Shown piece by piece: positions 52,254 through 60,957 of a stretch of DNA of 64,000 bases; the first letter of the stretch is position 1, and each line of letters opens with the position of its first letter. The notes under the pieces are model-generated. The model was not told where the DNA came from, ran no database searches, and saw nothing but the letters and a program-made list of their open reading frames with translations. Origin of the DNA: Caldilineaceae bacterium (lineage in GTDB: Bacteria; Chloroflexota; Anaerolineae; Caldilineales; Caldilineaceae); NCBI GenBank assembly GCA_019637645.1, contig JAHBVH010000046.1, positions 1 to 64,000 on the forward strand, read 5' to 3'. The translations under genes and the position numbers were made by a program.

Positions 52254-53144
52254 ATGGGGCCAATAACTCCTTGGTGCCCAATAGACGCGCAGCAACCCAT
52301 CCGCGCGGCGCAATCCTATAGTACGGCCCTCAAGGTGGCGCGGCAGGGCGCGGCTTGCCCCGATGAACCACTGCCCCTCACGCTCCTCAGCCAACATACC
52401 AATGCATATAACCTGATCACCGCGACCGGGGTCATTCTTGCCTTGGTGACGCCACAACAGGGCAATGGGCCTTTTCAGATCGTTCTCCCGGCCCCCCTAC
52501 CACCCTTGCCACCGGCAGGCCAACCCATTCACGGGACATGGCACCAGACAAAACTGAGCTTGGCCCATTGGCAGATCACCCTAACCACCGCCCAAGCCTG
52601 GAATCCTCAAATACCCAAGCTTACAGCCGCGAGAGCCAACGCCTATCAGACCCTGGTTACAATCACCCAGCCTTTTCCGGCTTCACCGCTTGCCCCTGGC
52701 AACGGCCCCTTCGCCCAACGCGCCCAACAGGGGCTCGCAGCTTTACAACGGGGCTTGATCACACAGAATGATGACCAAGTGAGGAACGGCGTTATCCAGC
52801 TGGCTGGGCTTGGCCCCGGCCTTACGCCCGCCGGTGACGATTTTTTGGTCGGCCTATTAGCTGCGCGTCACGCGCAGCACGACCAGCGCGCCACAGCAAT
52901 CGCCCATTACGGTGCCCTCATCGGCGCAACCGCAGCCAGCCGCACCACCCGCCTCAGCGCCACCTGGCTACGCCATGCGGGTCAAGGCAACTTTGGCGAA
53001 AGGTGGCATCAGCTCATTACGGCCCTGAACGCCGGCCCACCACAACCGATCATCCAAGCCACCCACCGTATCCTCACCACCGGTGCCACCTCTGGCAGCG
53101 ACGCCATGTATGGCTTTCTCTTTGGCCTGGGATTGGAGACTTAG
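52254..53144 (+). CDS. DUF2877 protein (AllH-like)
   Basis: A 296-residue protein of the DUF2877 family, recognised by GLGPGLTPAGDDFLVGLLAARH near residue 190. Members include AllH, one subunit of the oxamate carbamoyltransferase used in allantoin breakdown, but many stand alone with unknown roles. The start ATG lies nine bases after the moxR stop, so the two are co-transcribed; no strong ribosome site is present. There are no allantoin-pathway genes nearby, so the enzymatic role is uncertain. It ends 8 bases before a strong palindrome. Confidence 0.82.
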   Translation: MGPITPWCPIDAQQPIRAAQSYSTALKVARQGAACPDEPLPLTLLSQHTNAYNLITATGVILALVTPQQGNGPFQIVLPAPLPPLPPAGQPIHGTWHQTKLSLAHWQITLTTAQAWNPQIPKLTAARANAYQTLVTITQPFPASPLAPGNGPFAQRAQQGLAALQRGLITQNDDQVRNGVIQLAGLGPGLTPAGDDFLVGLLAARHAQHDQRATAIAHYGALIGATAASRTTRLSATWLRHAGQGNFGERWHQLITALNAGPPQPIIQATHRILTTGATSGSDAMYGFLFGLGLET

Positions 53145-53152
53145 GCAAAGCT

Positions 53153-53185
53153 AGATCTGAGAGGTTTTGAAAACCTCTCAGATCT
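53153..53185. terminator. Perfect palindrome between convergent DUF2877 and lipoprotein genes
   Basis: AGATCTGAGAGGTTTT (53153-53168) and its exact complement (53170-53185) flank one central base, a 16-bp palindrome. It touches the last base of the minus-strand lipoprotein gene. It belongs to the dispersed family by its AGGTTTT/AAAACCT core. Confidence 0.7.
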
Positions 53186-53946
53186 CACTCTCCCCTACCC
53201 TCTTGCCGATAACGCACATAGAGTTCGCGCGTAACCTCATCGGCGGTTAACTCAAAGGTAACCGGTGGACCCGCGGGATTCTGTTGCGGATCGAGCAACT
53301 GAATATCCCAGCGACCGGCTTGAGGCTCAACAAAGACGACATCCAGATTGGCAAAGCGCGTATAAGGCCCAGGCTCATTGCGGGTTTGGACTGGTACGCC
53401 AGCCGTTGACACTTTATCGACCGTCAGGGCAGAGCCATTATGGGTAACTTGGAGCGTATAGTCGGCCAAGCCATAGGTCTCCGGGGCATAGACATACAGA
53501 TAGATCCGCACCACATTGGCTGTCAGCGAATCGGTCGGGAACTTCTCGGCAGCCTCAAGGACAAAGCGAAAGGCTACCGTAGCCGTTGGTTCAGGTGTTG
53601 GCGTATCGGCAGGTGTATTGGTCGGTTCGGGTGTTGGGGATTCTGCTGGCGTTTCGGTGGGTGTTTCGGTTGGGATTGGGGTGGGTTCGGCTGGCACCGG
53701 CGTATCGGCTGGTGGTGGCGGTGGCAGGGTTGCCGTGGGTGTGGCTGGTAGCTCAGCCACCGGCGTATTCACCGACGGCTGCTCAGACACCGTAGGCGTC
53801 CAGGTGGGAAAGGGTGTACGCGTTGGCGTCGCCTCGCGAAAACTACAACCACTCCCTAATACCAGGAACAAAACACAGGCAACCCAATGTACCGGCATAG
53901 CAGGGCATGGGGAAAAAAGGGTGCGATGATGATTTCGATCACCCAT
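53185..53946 (-). CDS. Lipoprotein with Pro/Thr-rich spacer and a beta-rich C-terminal domain
   Basis: A 253-residue protein of unknown function. The ATG is marked by GAGGAGG ten bases upstream. The N-terminus has a polar stretch, a hydrophobic segment (VHWVACVLFLVLGSGC) and a lipobox ending in Cys at about residue 34. A spacer of about 90 residues follows, built from degenerate TPxPxxT repeats (for example PTPIPTETPTETPAESP), a common cell-wall-spanning linker in this group of bacteria. The C-terminal 130 residues show beta-strand patterns (YTLQVTHNGSALTVDKV, WDIQLLDPQQNPAG). No catalytic motif is seen. It may be a surface or envelope-bound protein. Confidence 0.82.
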   Translation of the reverse strand: MGDRNHHRTLFSPCPAMPVHWVACVLFLVLGSGCSFREATPTRTPFPTWTPTVSEQPSVNTPVAELPATPTATLPPPPPADTPVPAEPTPIPTETPTETPAESPTPEPTNTPADTPTPEPTATVAFRFVLEAAEKFPTDSLTANVVRIYLYVYAPETYGLADYTLQVTHNGSALTVDKVSTAGVPVQTRNEPGPYTRFANLDVVFVEPQAGRWDIQLLDPQQNPAGPPVTFELTADEVTRELYVRYRQEGRGE

Positions 53947-54085
53947 GATAGCATAGCCTCCTCAACTGAGCCATTGTTGCACGACAGATTTCCTTGCACA
54001 TTATGTGCGCCAGTATACCACAATTCTCAGCAAAATGGCCTAGCAGGCAATGGGATAGATGGCAAAGTCAGTGGGATTCCTAGAA

Positions 54086-54120
54086 AAGAGCTGTCAGGTT
54101 TTGGAAACCTGACAGCTCTT
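54086..54120 (-). terminator. Strong hairpin downstream of glmS
   Basis: AAGAGCTGTCAGGTTT (54086-54101) and its perfect complement (54105-54120) form a 16-bp stem with a 3-base loop between the glmS stop and the lipoprotein start. It is a clean copy of the dispersed palindrome. Confidence 0.75.
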
Positions 54121-54209
54121 GCGTTGGTGGTTGTGGGAAGCACAGAGCCAACCAGATGACAAGCTCTTGCGTTGGTGGTTATGGAAACCACAGAGCCACC
54201 CAGTGACAA
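54115..54209. repeat. Two tandem copies of a 47-48 base sequence
   Basis: The sequence beginning GCTCTTGCGTTGGTGGTT at 54115-54162 is repeated with a few substitutions at 54163-54209, directly after the glmS terminator. The first copy starts inside the right arm of that hairpin. Each unit has partly complementary ends (GGTGGTT and CCAACC/CCACCC). Confidence 0.8.
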
Positions 54210-54229
54210 GCGCTAAGCTCCCATCCATG

Positions 54230-56089
54230 CTATTCTACTGTGACACTCTTGGCAAGATTGCGCGGCTGATCGACATCGGCACCGCGGCGGACTGCAATGG
54301 CATAGGCCAAGATCTGCAGGGGCATCACGGCCAGGATTGGAGTTAAAAGTTCGTGAATTTTGGGAATCGGCAGGACAATATCCGCCTTTTGGCGAATATA
54401 GGGATCATCGGCATGAGCAACCGCCAAGACCAAACCACGCCGGGCTTTAACTTGCTCTATTTGGCTCACCATCTTGTCATAGACACTATCACTCGGCGCA
54501 ATGACGACCGTCGGCATCTGTTCATCAATCAAGGCAATCGGGCCATGTTTCATCTCCCCTGCGGGATAGCCTTCGGCATGAATATAGCTGATCTCCTTGA
54601 GCTTGAGGGCACCTTCGCGGGCAATGGCGTAGTTAATGCCGCGCCCGAGATAGAGAAAATTATGGAAAGAATGAAATTGCTCGGCCAACCGTGCATAGAA
54701 GTCGCTCTGCCAAGCTTCCTCAAGCAACGCACCGGCTAGCCCCGGCAAGGTAGCAACCGCTTGTAACAATTCGGTCCGTTCAGCGACGGTCAAAGTGCCG
54801 CGCTCTTGGCCCAAATAAAAGGCGAGCAGAAAGAGATCGGTCACCGACGCCGTAAAGGCTTTGGTGCTAGCCACGCCGATCTCTGGCCCCGCCTGCATGT
54901 AGATCACCCCGTCACAGAGCCGCGCCGCCTGGCTACCAATCGCGTTGACAATGGCAGCCGTAAAAGCGCCGCTAGTACGTGCCTCTTCCAGCGCGGCCAA
55001 GGTATCGACCGTCTCCCCACTTTGGGTAATCGCCAACACCAGATGGTTGGGCGACACCAAAGGCGAGCGATAGCGAAACTCGCTTGCATAATCGACTTCC
55101 ACGGGCAGCCGCGCGAGCCGCTCAATCAGGTATTTACCGACGAGCCCCGCGTAATAGCTGGTGCCACAGGCCACAATCGTCACCTTTTGAATGGCTTGTA
55201 ATTTTTCGCCATCGAGGTTCAACGTCTCTAGACAAACACGCTGCTGGACAAAATCGAGGCGGCCACGCAAGGTATCGGTGAGGCTACGTCCCTGCTCGAA
55301 GATCTCTTTTTGCATGTAGTGGGCAAATTCCCCTTTCTCCGCAGCCTGGGCGTCCCACTCGATGGTGGTAGCCGTTTTCTGCACGGGTTGTCCCTCTAGA
55401 TCCCAATATTCAGCACCTTGGCGAGTGATCACCGCCATTTGGCGCGTCTCCAAAAAGACGACTTGGCGGGTATGTTGCAAGAGTGCGGGAATATCACTGG
55501 CAATCAAGGTCTCTTCTTCGCCCAAGCCAATGGCAACGCCACCGGCATTCCCCAACCGCGCCGCAATCAATCGATCGGGATAATCCTCACACAAGAGCAC
55601 AATCGCGCTTGGCCCTTTGAGATCCGCCAAAGTCTTGCGCACAGCCGCGGTCAGATCCCCCGCACAGCCATTGTGATAGTAGCGATGTACCAGATGAACA
55701 ATCACCTCGGTGTCAGTATCGCTGTGAAAGATATAGCCTTCGGCCTGTAAGCGTTCACGCAGCTCGACAAAGTTCTCAACGATCCCATTTTGCACCACCA
55801 CCATTCGCCCGTCCGGGCTCCGATGAGGATGGGCATTACGCTGGCTGGGCGGGCCGTGGGTGGCCCAACGCGTATGCCCCACAGCTATGCCCCCTTCCAC
55901 CGGGGTTTCGGCGACCAGCTTCGCCAAATTGCCTAATTTCCCCACCTCGCGGCGCACCTGAATTGCGCCGGTCGGATCCAACACAGCCAGCCCAGCTGAA
56001 TCATAGCCACGATACTCTAGCTGGCGCAGTCCATTCAAAACAATCGGGGCCGCGGCCCGCGTGCCAATATAGCCAACAATGCCACACAT
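54230..56089 (-). CDS. glmS: Glutamine-fructose-6-phosphate aminotransferase (isomerizing)
   Basis: GlmS makes glucosamine-6-phosphate, the entry to UDP-GlcNAc for cell wall and EPS. It begins MCGIVGYIG with the N-terminal nucleophile Cys, has GHTRWATHGPPSQRNAHPH in the glutaminase domain, and two SIS domains (IVACGTSYYAGLVGKYL and LYLGRGINYAIAREGALKLKEISYIHAEGYPAGEMKHGPIALI in the isomerase part). The end LAKSVTVE carries the usual C-terminal lid. The length (619) is slightly above average. AAGGAG precedes the ATG. I looked for a glmS ribozyme upstream and did not find the core. It supplies precursors the EPS genes need. Confidence 0.96.
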   Translation of the reverse strand: MCGIVGYIGTRAAAPIVLNGLRQLEYRGYDSAGLAVLDPTGAIQVRREVGKLGNLAKLVAETPVEGGIAVGHTRWATHGPPSQRNAHPHRSPDGRMVVVQNGIVENFVELRERLQAEGYIFHSDTDTEVIVHLVHRYYHNGCAGDLTAAVRKTLADLKGPSAIVLLCEDYPDRLIAARLGNAGGVAIGLGEEETLIASDIPALLQHTRQVVFLETRQMAVITRQGAEYWDLEGQPVQKTATTIEWDAQAAEKGEFAHYMQKEIFEQGRSLTDTLRGRLDFVQQRVCLETLNLDGEKLQAIQKVTIVACGTSYYAGLVGKYLIERLARLPVEVDYASEFRYRSPLVSPNHLVLAITQSGETVDTLAALEEARTSGAFTAAIVNAIGSQAARLCDGVIYMQAGPEIGVASTKAFTASVTDLFLLAFYLGQERGTLTVAERTELLQAVATLPGLAGALLEEAWQSDFYARLAEQFHSFHNFLYLGRGINYAIAREGALKLKEISYIHAEGYPAGEMKHGPIALIDEQMPTVVIAPSDSVYDKMVSQIEQVKARRGLVLAVAHADDPYIRQKADIVLPIPKIHELLTPILAVMPLQILAYAIAVRRGADVDQPRNLAKSVTVE

Positions 56090-56250
56090 TGCCTATGCTC
56101 CTTGGAAAAGGGTGAGCGCGTCCAGGAAAGCAGCCATGATCTGCTTTCAACGCAACTCCTATGTTCGGTTTTTGCTGGGCCGACCCCTTTAACCAAAGCA
56201 GCGCTTGTCTTTGCGAGAGCGCTTAAAAAGGGAAATAGAAGCACTCCACA

Positions 56251-56278
56251 GCTGATAGGTTTTCCAAAACCTGTCAGC
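56251..56278. repeat. Dispersed palindrome copy
   Basis: GCTGATAGGTTTT (56251-56263) pairs with AAAACCTGTCAGC (56266-56278), one G-U pair, loop of two bases. It stands away from any gene end, so it is probably a repeat rather than a dedicated terminator. Confidence 0.6.
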
Positions 56279-57094
56279 CCTATCGGGTACCTGTTCAAAC
56301 CGTTTCTAGGCGGCAACTATAGAGCCGTTAGCGGCAAAACGCCAACGACAGGTAGGCCAACAACGCCCCATTGGGTCTATGCCCAATGCAAGCAACGGCC
56401 ACAATTACCACCACTCCTTCAGCTGCGATCTGGTCAAAGGGTTCCACTGCTTCGTGCTTCTGTACCGCCGGTTACCCAGCGGATTTAGGCACGTGCTTTT
56501 CCAAGAAGTTGGATATGAGGAAAGATAACACCCAAAAGAAGCGTTCCTTTGGGTCAGGCCGGTGGAAACGGCCTGGGGGCATCCGCTGATCAATCGATTT
56601 TCCTGTAGCACGCCTGCCGGGTGGCTCTCCGGCTACAGTTATCCTGTGTTGCATCATCATGGATTTTCGTAAACCCGATGACTCGGCACAGGAACCCCAT
56701 CCTCGTCACCCGCAACGTCCACCCCAATTACCGTGGCGAATTTTTGCGGGCCATGCGCTCTCTTTCCTAATCAGCTAGTTTATAACGTTAGGCACCTCCG
56801 CTACAGTCTACCAAACAACCAATGGGCCCAGTCTAGCAGAAAATCCGCGGTTTGACAACCCTCATTTTCTGTAAGGAGCTGACAAAATGCCGACAGGGCT
56901 AGTACCCAAGGCCCATGCCAGAAACGGGTTTATTCAGTCTTTTGATATCTGGTGTGCGCACCGCCCTAATGAAGGTTAACCATTAACTTCGGTAAACCAG
57001 CGCTGATTGAAATCTGGGACTGCTCGGTCAAGCTGCGCTTCAGCCTGGGGCTTTTCCACCATTCTCGTCAAACACACGCTCTCTTTCCAACACT

Positions 57095-57124
57095 TTGACG
57101 GAGAAGGCTGCTTTTGCCTATAAT
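57095..57124 (+). promoter_or_regulatory. sixA-rpiA promoter
   Basis: TTGACG (57095-57100), an 18-base spacer and a perfect TATAAT (57119-57124). Transcription would start near 57131, about 100 bases before the sixA ATG. Confidence 0.75.
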
Positions 57125-57233
57125 GGAGCGTGTGGGCTATGTTGAACACGTCATGTCAGCCATTATCAGCAAGAAAAATCCACGGTTGAACAAATGGTTG
57201 AGAAAAATAGTTGGCAATTGTTGAGGAACCGCG

Positions 57234-57752
57234 ATGAAGACCTTATCCATCATTCGTCACGCCAAGGCTCTTGCACCAGAAGAAGCCACGACTGATTTTG
57301 ATCGGCCACTGACCAAACGGGGCCAGAAAGACGCCGCGCAGTTGGGTCACCTCTTGGCAACTTTGCAGCCCGAGGTTGATTGGCTGATCAGTTCGCCATC
57401 CCTACGTACTCGCGAGACGACAGATTTACTACGCAGGCCGCTAAACTACACAAAATCCATTCAATGGGAAGAGAGCGCCTATCTCGCCGAGGCCGAACAG
57501 TGGCTGACATTGCTCAAACAAGCACCACCGGAAGCGCAACATATTGCCATTGTTGGGCACAACCCTGGCTTGGCCGAACTGATTGCCGGGTTAGCCGCCG
57601 GGGCCGCGACCCATCTGAACTTTGCCCTGCCCACCGCGGCCATCGCCCATTTGGAATTAGAGATCTTTTGGTGGAGTCAGATCCGGTGGGGCTGTGGTCA
57701 GCTTGTCTTCCTGTTACCACCGAAATTATCACGCAAATTGCAAGAAAGCTAA
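57234..57752 (+). CDS. sixA: SixA-type phosphohistidine phosphatase
   Basis: A 172-residue histidine phosphatase of the SixA type (branch 1), which removes phosphate from histidine residues of phosphotransfer proteins. The catalytic R8-H9 is in LSIIRHAKAL, with SSPSLRTRETTDLL, a Glu in WEESAYLAEA, and the second histidine in IVGHNPGLAEL. Partner HPt protein is not evident here; some family members have other phospho-substrates. It is followed after five bases by rpiA and shares its promoter. Confidence 0.88.
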   Translation: MKTLSIIRHAKALAPEEATTDFDRPLTKRGQKDAAQLGHLLATLQPEVDWLISSPSLRTRETTDLLRRPLNYTKSIQWEESAYLAEAEQWLTLLKQAPPEAQHIAIVGHNPGLAELIAGLAAGAATHLNFALPTAAIAHLELEIFWWSQIRWGCGQLVFLLPPKLSRKLQES

Positions 57753-57757
57753 TCATC

Positions 57758-58456
57758 ATGAGTAGTGATGTTACCCAACAGAAACAGCGCGCCGCCGACC
57801 ATGCCGCGTCTTTGGTGCAATCAGGGATGGTTATTGGGCTGGGCACTGGCTCAACCGCCATCCTCTTTGTCCGGCGCCTGGCCGAACGGATTGCCCAAGG
57901 CGAACTAACCCACCTGGTCGGCATCCCCACCTCAACGCAAATCGAGGCGGAGGCCAAGCGCCTCAACGTTCCCCTCACCACGCTCGATACCCACCCCCAC
58001 ATCGACCTCACCGTGGATGGGGCGGACGAAGTCGATCCACAGCTCAACCTCATTAAGGGGGGCGGCGGGGCGTTGCTCCGCGAGAAGATGGTCGCCCAAG
58101 CCAGCCAACGCGAAGTGATCATTGTCGATGAAGCCAAACTTTCGCCAGCGCTGGGCACCCAATGGCCTGTGCCAATCGAGGTAGTTCCCTTTGGTTGGCG
58201 CGCCCAGCTGACCTATTTAAGCGGGCTAGGGGCCAAAGTTGTCCTCCGCCAAAGCGCCGAGAACAAGCCCTTTATGACCGACCAAGGCAACTATATCCTT
58301 GACACAAACTTTGGACCCATCCCCGCTCCGGCAGCCCTGGCCCAAACGCTCAATCAGCGGGCCGGTATTGTCGAACATGGCCTCTTTATTCAGCTGGCCC
58401 ACACCGTTATTGTCGGCACCAACAGTGGCGTACGTATCCTGACGCCAGCCGCCTAA
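57758..58456 (+). CDS. rpiA: Ribose-5-phosphate isomerase A
   Basis: RpiA interconverts ribose-5-phosphate and ribulose-5-phosphate in the pentose phosphate pathway. Typical blocks are VIGLGTGSTAILFVRRLAE, the DGADEVDPQLNLIKGGGGALLREKMVA region with the catalytic Asp and Lys, and DEAKLSP. It is 232 residues, a normal length. I start it at the ATG at 57758 (AAGAAAG upstream) because the residues before it in the long frame come from the sixA region read in another frame. A palindrome follows the stop at 58475. Confidence 0.95.
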   Translation: MSSDVTQQKQRAADHAASLVQSGMVIGLGTGSTAILFVRRLAERIAQGELTHLVGIPTSTQIEAEAKRLNVPLTTLDTHPHIDLTVDGADEVDPQLNLIKGGGGALLREKMVAQASQREVIIVDEAKLSPALGTQWPVPIEVVPFGWRAQLTYLSGLGAKVVLRQSAENKPFMTDQGNYILDTNFGPIPAPAALAQTLNQRAGIVEHGLFIQLAHTVIVGTNSGVRILTPAA

Positions 58457-58474
58457 GCGCGGGTAGACTATACC

Positions 58475-58506
58475 AAAGCTGGCAGCTTTTGAAACCTGCC
58501 AGCTTT
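58475..58506 (+). terminator. Palindromic terminator after rpiA
   Basis: AAAGCTGGCAG (58475-58485) pairs with CTGCCAGCTTT (58496-58506) around a 10-base loop, 18 bases after the rpiA stop. A degenerate module (GCGTAGTCG read on the minus strand, 58507-58525) adjoins it. Confidence 0.65.
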
Positions 58507-58655
58507 TACGACTACGCGCAATATCTCTCCCACAGCGACCTCGATGACCTTACTTACTTGAGCGTACTGGCCTTCAGTTCACTTTATTCAACCGGGCTGA
58601 GTGCCGCTTTAACCACTACGATGCATCCAATCCGACTCATCAGAAGGGAACAAGT

Positions 58656-59795
58656 ATGACTATGGCCGCCACCAATGACATTTACGCCGAATATGGCATT
58701 AAACAAGTCATCAATGCAATGGGACATGTGACACTCTTGGGGGGCTCCACCCTTTCGCCTGCGGTCCAAGCCGCCATGGAGGCCGCCAATCGGGGCTATG
58801 CACCGCTCGAAGAAGTGATCGATAAAACAGGCCAGACGATTGCCGGGCTGATTGGCACCGAGCACGCCATGGTTACCTCGGGCTGTTTTGCCGCGCTAGT
58901 ACTCGGCATTGCCAGCCTGATCACCGGTGATGACCGCGAAAAGATTGCCCGCCTGCCCGAGACCACCGGCATGCAGAATGAAATTCTCCTCCAGAAACGG
59001 CAGCGCTACCACTATGATCGCTGCATCACCGTACCGGGTGGAAAGATGATCGAAGTAGGCGACGAAAATGGCACCACCACCGCGCAACTCGCCGCGGCCA
59101 TTGGTCCCAACACCGCTGGGATCTACCACTATGCTCGTGGTGAAATGGTACCAGGCGTGTTGCACCTGGACGAAGTGGTGAGCATTGCCAAAGCCCACGG
59201 AACCCGCGTCATTGTTGATGCCGCAGCCGAGATCTACCCCATTGAGCGGCTACACGAAGTAGCCAACAGCGGTGCCGATCTGATCTGCTTTGGCGCAAAA
59301 TACTTGGGCGCACAAAATTCGGCAGGCATCCTCTGTGGCCGCCGCGATCTAATTCGGGCCGCCAAATCCAATAGCTTCATTGGCTATGAAGCCGAGCGCT
59401 CGCGCGCGGTGGGCCGGGGCTATAAACTGGACCGCCAAGAGGTGATCGGGGTGGCCGTGGCCGTCAAAGAGTGGGTGACGATGGATCACGAAGAGCGCCT
59501 CCAACTACAAAGTGATCGCATTGCCACCATCCAACAGGCATTGGCCGACTTGCCCAACGTGGAAACCGAACAAGTCTGGAATCCCCAACGCGAGGCGTGG
59601 ATGCAATTGCGGATTACGGTTGCGGGGGCCGATGATGCCAAGCTCAACGCCATCTGTACCGAGTTGCGCGACGGCGACCCCAGCATTTGGCTCCGCCCTA
59701 CCTTTGAAGGCGGCCAACTAGCGGTGATGGTCAACACCTTCCAAACTGGCGAAGCCGAGCTTGTGGCGCAACGGCTGCGGGAGGTGTTAGCATGA
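58656..59795 (+). CDS. SelA-like PLP-dependent lyase/transferase
   Basis: A 379-residue fold-type I PLP enzyme of the SelA/D-glucosaminate-6-phosphate ammonia-lyase (DgaE) type. It starts YAEYGIKQVINAMGHVTLLGGS, has a glycine-containing TSGCFAALVLGIASL segment for phosphate binding, the aspartate in RVIVDAAAEIYP, and a Schiff-base lysine in ICFGAKYLGAQNSAGIL. The C-terminal domain contains PSIWLRPTFEGGQLAVMV. GAAGGGAAC precedes the ATG. It overlaps the downstream dehydrogenase by four bases (ATGA). Function beyond PLP chemistry on an amino or amino-sugar acid is not decidable; the dgaF aldolase partner is absent. Confidence 0.8.
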   Translation: MTMAATNDIYAEYGIKQVINAMGHVTLLGGSTLSPAVQAAMEAANRGYAPLEEVIDKTGQTIAGLIGTEHAMVTSGCFAALVLGIASLITGDDREKIARLPETTGMQNEILLQKRQRYHYDRCITVPGGKMIEVGDENGTTTAQLAAAIGPNTAGIYHYARGEMVPGVLHLDEVVSIAKAHGTRVIVDAAAEIYPIERLHEVANSGADLICFGAKYLGAQNSAGILCGRRDLIRAAKSNSFIGYEAERSRAVGRGYKLDRQEVIGVAVAVKEWVTMDHEERLQLQSDRIATIQQALADLPNVETEQVWNPQREAWMQLRITVAGADDAKLNAICTELRDGDPSIWLRPTFEGGQLAVMVNTFQTGEAELVAQRLREVLA

Positions 59796-60898
59796 GCCAG
59801 GCGATCACAGTCTTGGGGGGTGGGAACACCGCCTTTGCGGTCGCGGCCAATCTAGCCTTGCGTGGCTTTGCGGTTACGCTCTATGAACATCCAGCCTTTG
59901 CCAGCGCGCTAGATCCCATTCGCCAACAGCAAACTATCCGGCTGATCGGTGTGGCAGAACAGGGCAACGCCAAACTCGCCCAAGTGACTGACAGCCTGGC
60001 AGAGGCCCTCCGCAATGACCTGCTCCTCCTGATTGTGCCAGCCTATGCCCACAAGCCCTTTGCCGAACTTTGTGCGCCTCACTTGCGCGATGGGCACATG
60101 CTAGTCATCACGCCGGGCACGCTGGGCGCGTTGGAATTTGCCCAGATCGTCCGCGCCGCGGGCAATCGGGCCGACATTGCCTTTGCCGAAACTGATACCG
60201 CGCCCTATGTTTGTCGCAAAACCGCGCCCGACACAGCAACGATCTGGGGAGTAGTGAGTAGCCTGGGCCTGGGGGTCTATCCAGCGACTAAAACCGAAGT
60301 AGTCGCCGACGCGCTGGCCGAGCTTTTCACAACCACGGGCCGCACCGGCGCGCCCACGGCCATCACCCCCTATCCCAATGTGTTGGCCTGTGGGCTCTGT
60401 GCCATGAATCCCGTGGTGCATCCGCCCGGCGTCCTGATGAATGCCGGACGCGTTGAATATAGCCGGGGTGAATTTTACTTCTACGAAGAAGGGGTGACGC
60501 CCACCGTCGCGCAGGTTATCTATGGCGTGGATGCGGAACGCCGCGCGATTGGCCGCGCCTTGGGCTTCGCCTTGCTGCCGGTCGATGCAGCCTTTCATGC
60601 CGCAGGCTTTGGCCCCAAAGGCGATCTCTGGGCAACCATCAATGGCAGCCGCATGTTGACCCAACTGCGTGCGCCCGGTGCCATCAACACGCGCTGGCTG
60701 ACCGAAGACATTCCCTATGGCATTGCGGCTTGGAGTCTGCTCGGCCAGCAGCTCGGCGTCGCGACCCCGTTAATGAACGCCCTAGTCACCCTAGCCAGCG
60801 TGGCGCTGGGTCAAGATTTTTGGCAACGAGCACGCACCCCAGCCCAACTAGGCTTAGCAGACATGGACGCCACAAAGATGTTGCAGCATTGTATCTAG
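59792..60898 (+). CDS. Octopine/nopaline dehydrogenase-family protein
   Basis: A 368-residue NAD(P)-dependent dehydrogenase of the opine family, which reductively joins an amino acid to a 2-oxo acid or carries out the reverse step. The N-terminal Rossmann domain shows ITVLGGGNTAFAVAANLALRG; the C-terminal helical domain has the catalytic HPPGVLMNAGRVE with a conserved histidine, and FHAAGFGPKGDLWATING. The start shares ATGA with the PLP enzyme's stop, so both are translated together. Such pairing suggests a joint amino-acid or opine pathway, though substrates cannot be named. Confidence 0.84.
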   Translation: MSQAITVLGGGNTAFAVAANLALRGFAVTLYEHPAFASALDPIRQQQTIRLIGVAEQGNAKLAQVTDSLAEALRNDLLLLIVPAYAHKPFAELCAPHLRDGHMLVITPGTLGALEFAQIVRAAGNRADIAFAETDTAPYVCRKTAPDTATIWGVVSSLGLGVYPATKTEVVADALAELFTTTGRTGAPTAITPYPNVLACGLCAMNPVVHPPGVLMNAGRVEYSRGEFYFYEEGVTPTVAQVIYGVDAERRAIGRALGFALLPVDAAFHAAGFGPKGDLWATINGSRMLTQLRAPGAINTRWLTEDIPYGIAAWSLLGQQLGVATPLMNALVTLASVALGQDFWQRARTPAQLGLADMDATKMLQHCI

Positions 60899-60957
60899 AC
60901 GGGGTCTGGTCTAAAAGTTGGTGCGCCAAACCCGCGAATCATCACAAAGGAAAAGTT

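Larger units (their letters stand above)
56090..57233. other. Gene-poor stretch between glmS and sixA
   Basis: About 1.1 kb with no convincing gene. It holds a small hairpin (GAAAGCAG at 56126-56133 with 56141-56148), one copy of the dispersed palindrome (56251-56278) and the sixA promoter (57095-57124). The only frames longer than 100 codons lack ribosome sites and family patterns. Confidence 0.6.

Noticed and set aside
56090..56400. Possible glmS ribozyme upstream of glmS
   Set aside because: I read the glmS-sense strand and found neither the conserved core words nor the expected pseudoknot arrangement.
56102..56488. A 128-codon open frame in the gap after glmS
   Set aside because: No ribosome site, no family resemblance, and it runs through a palindromic repeat.
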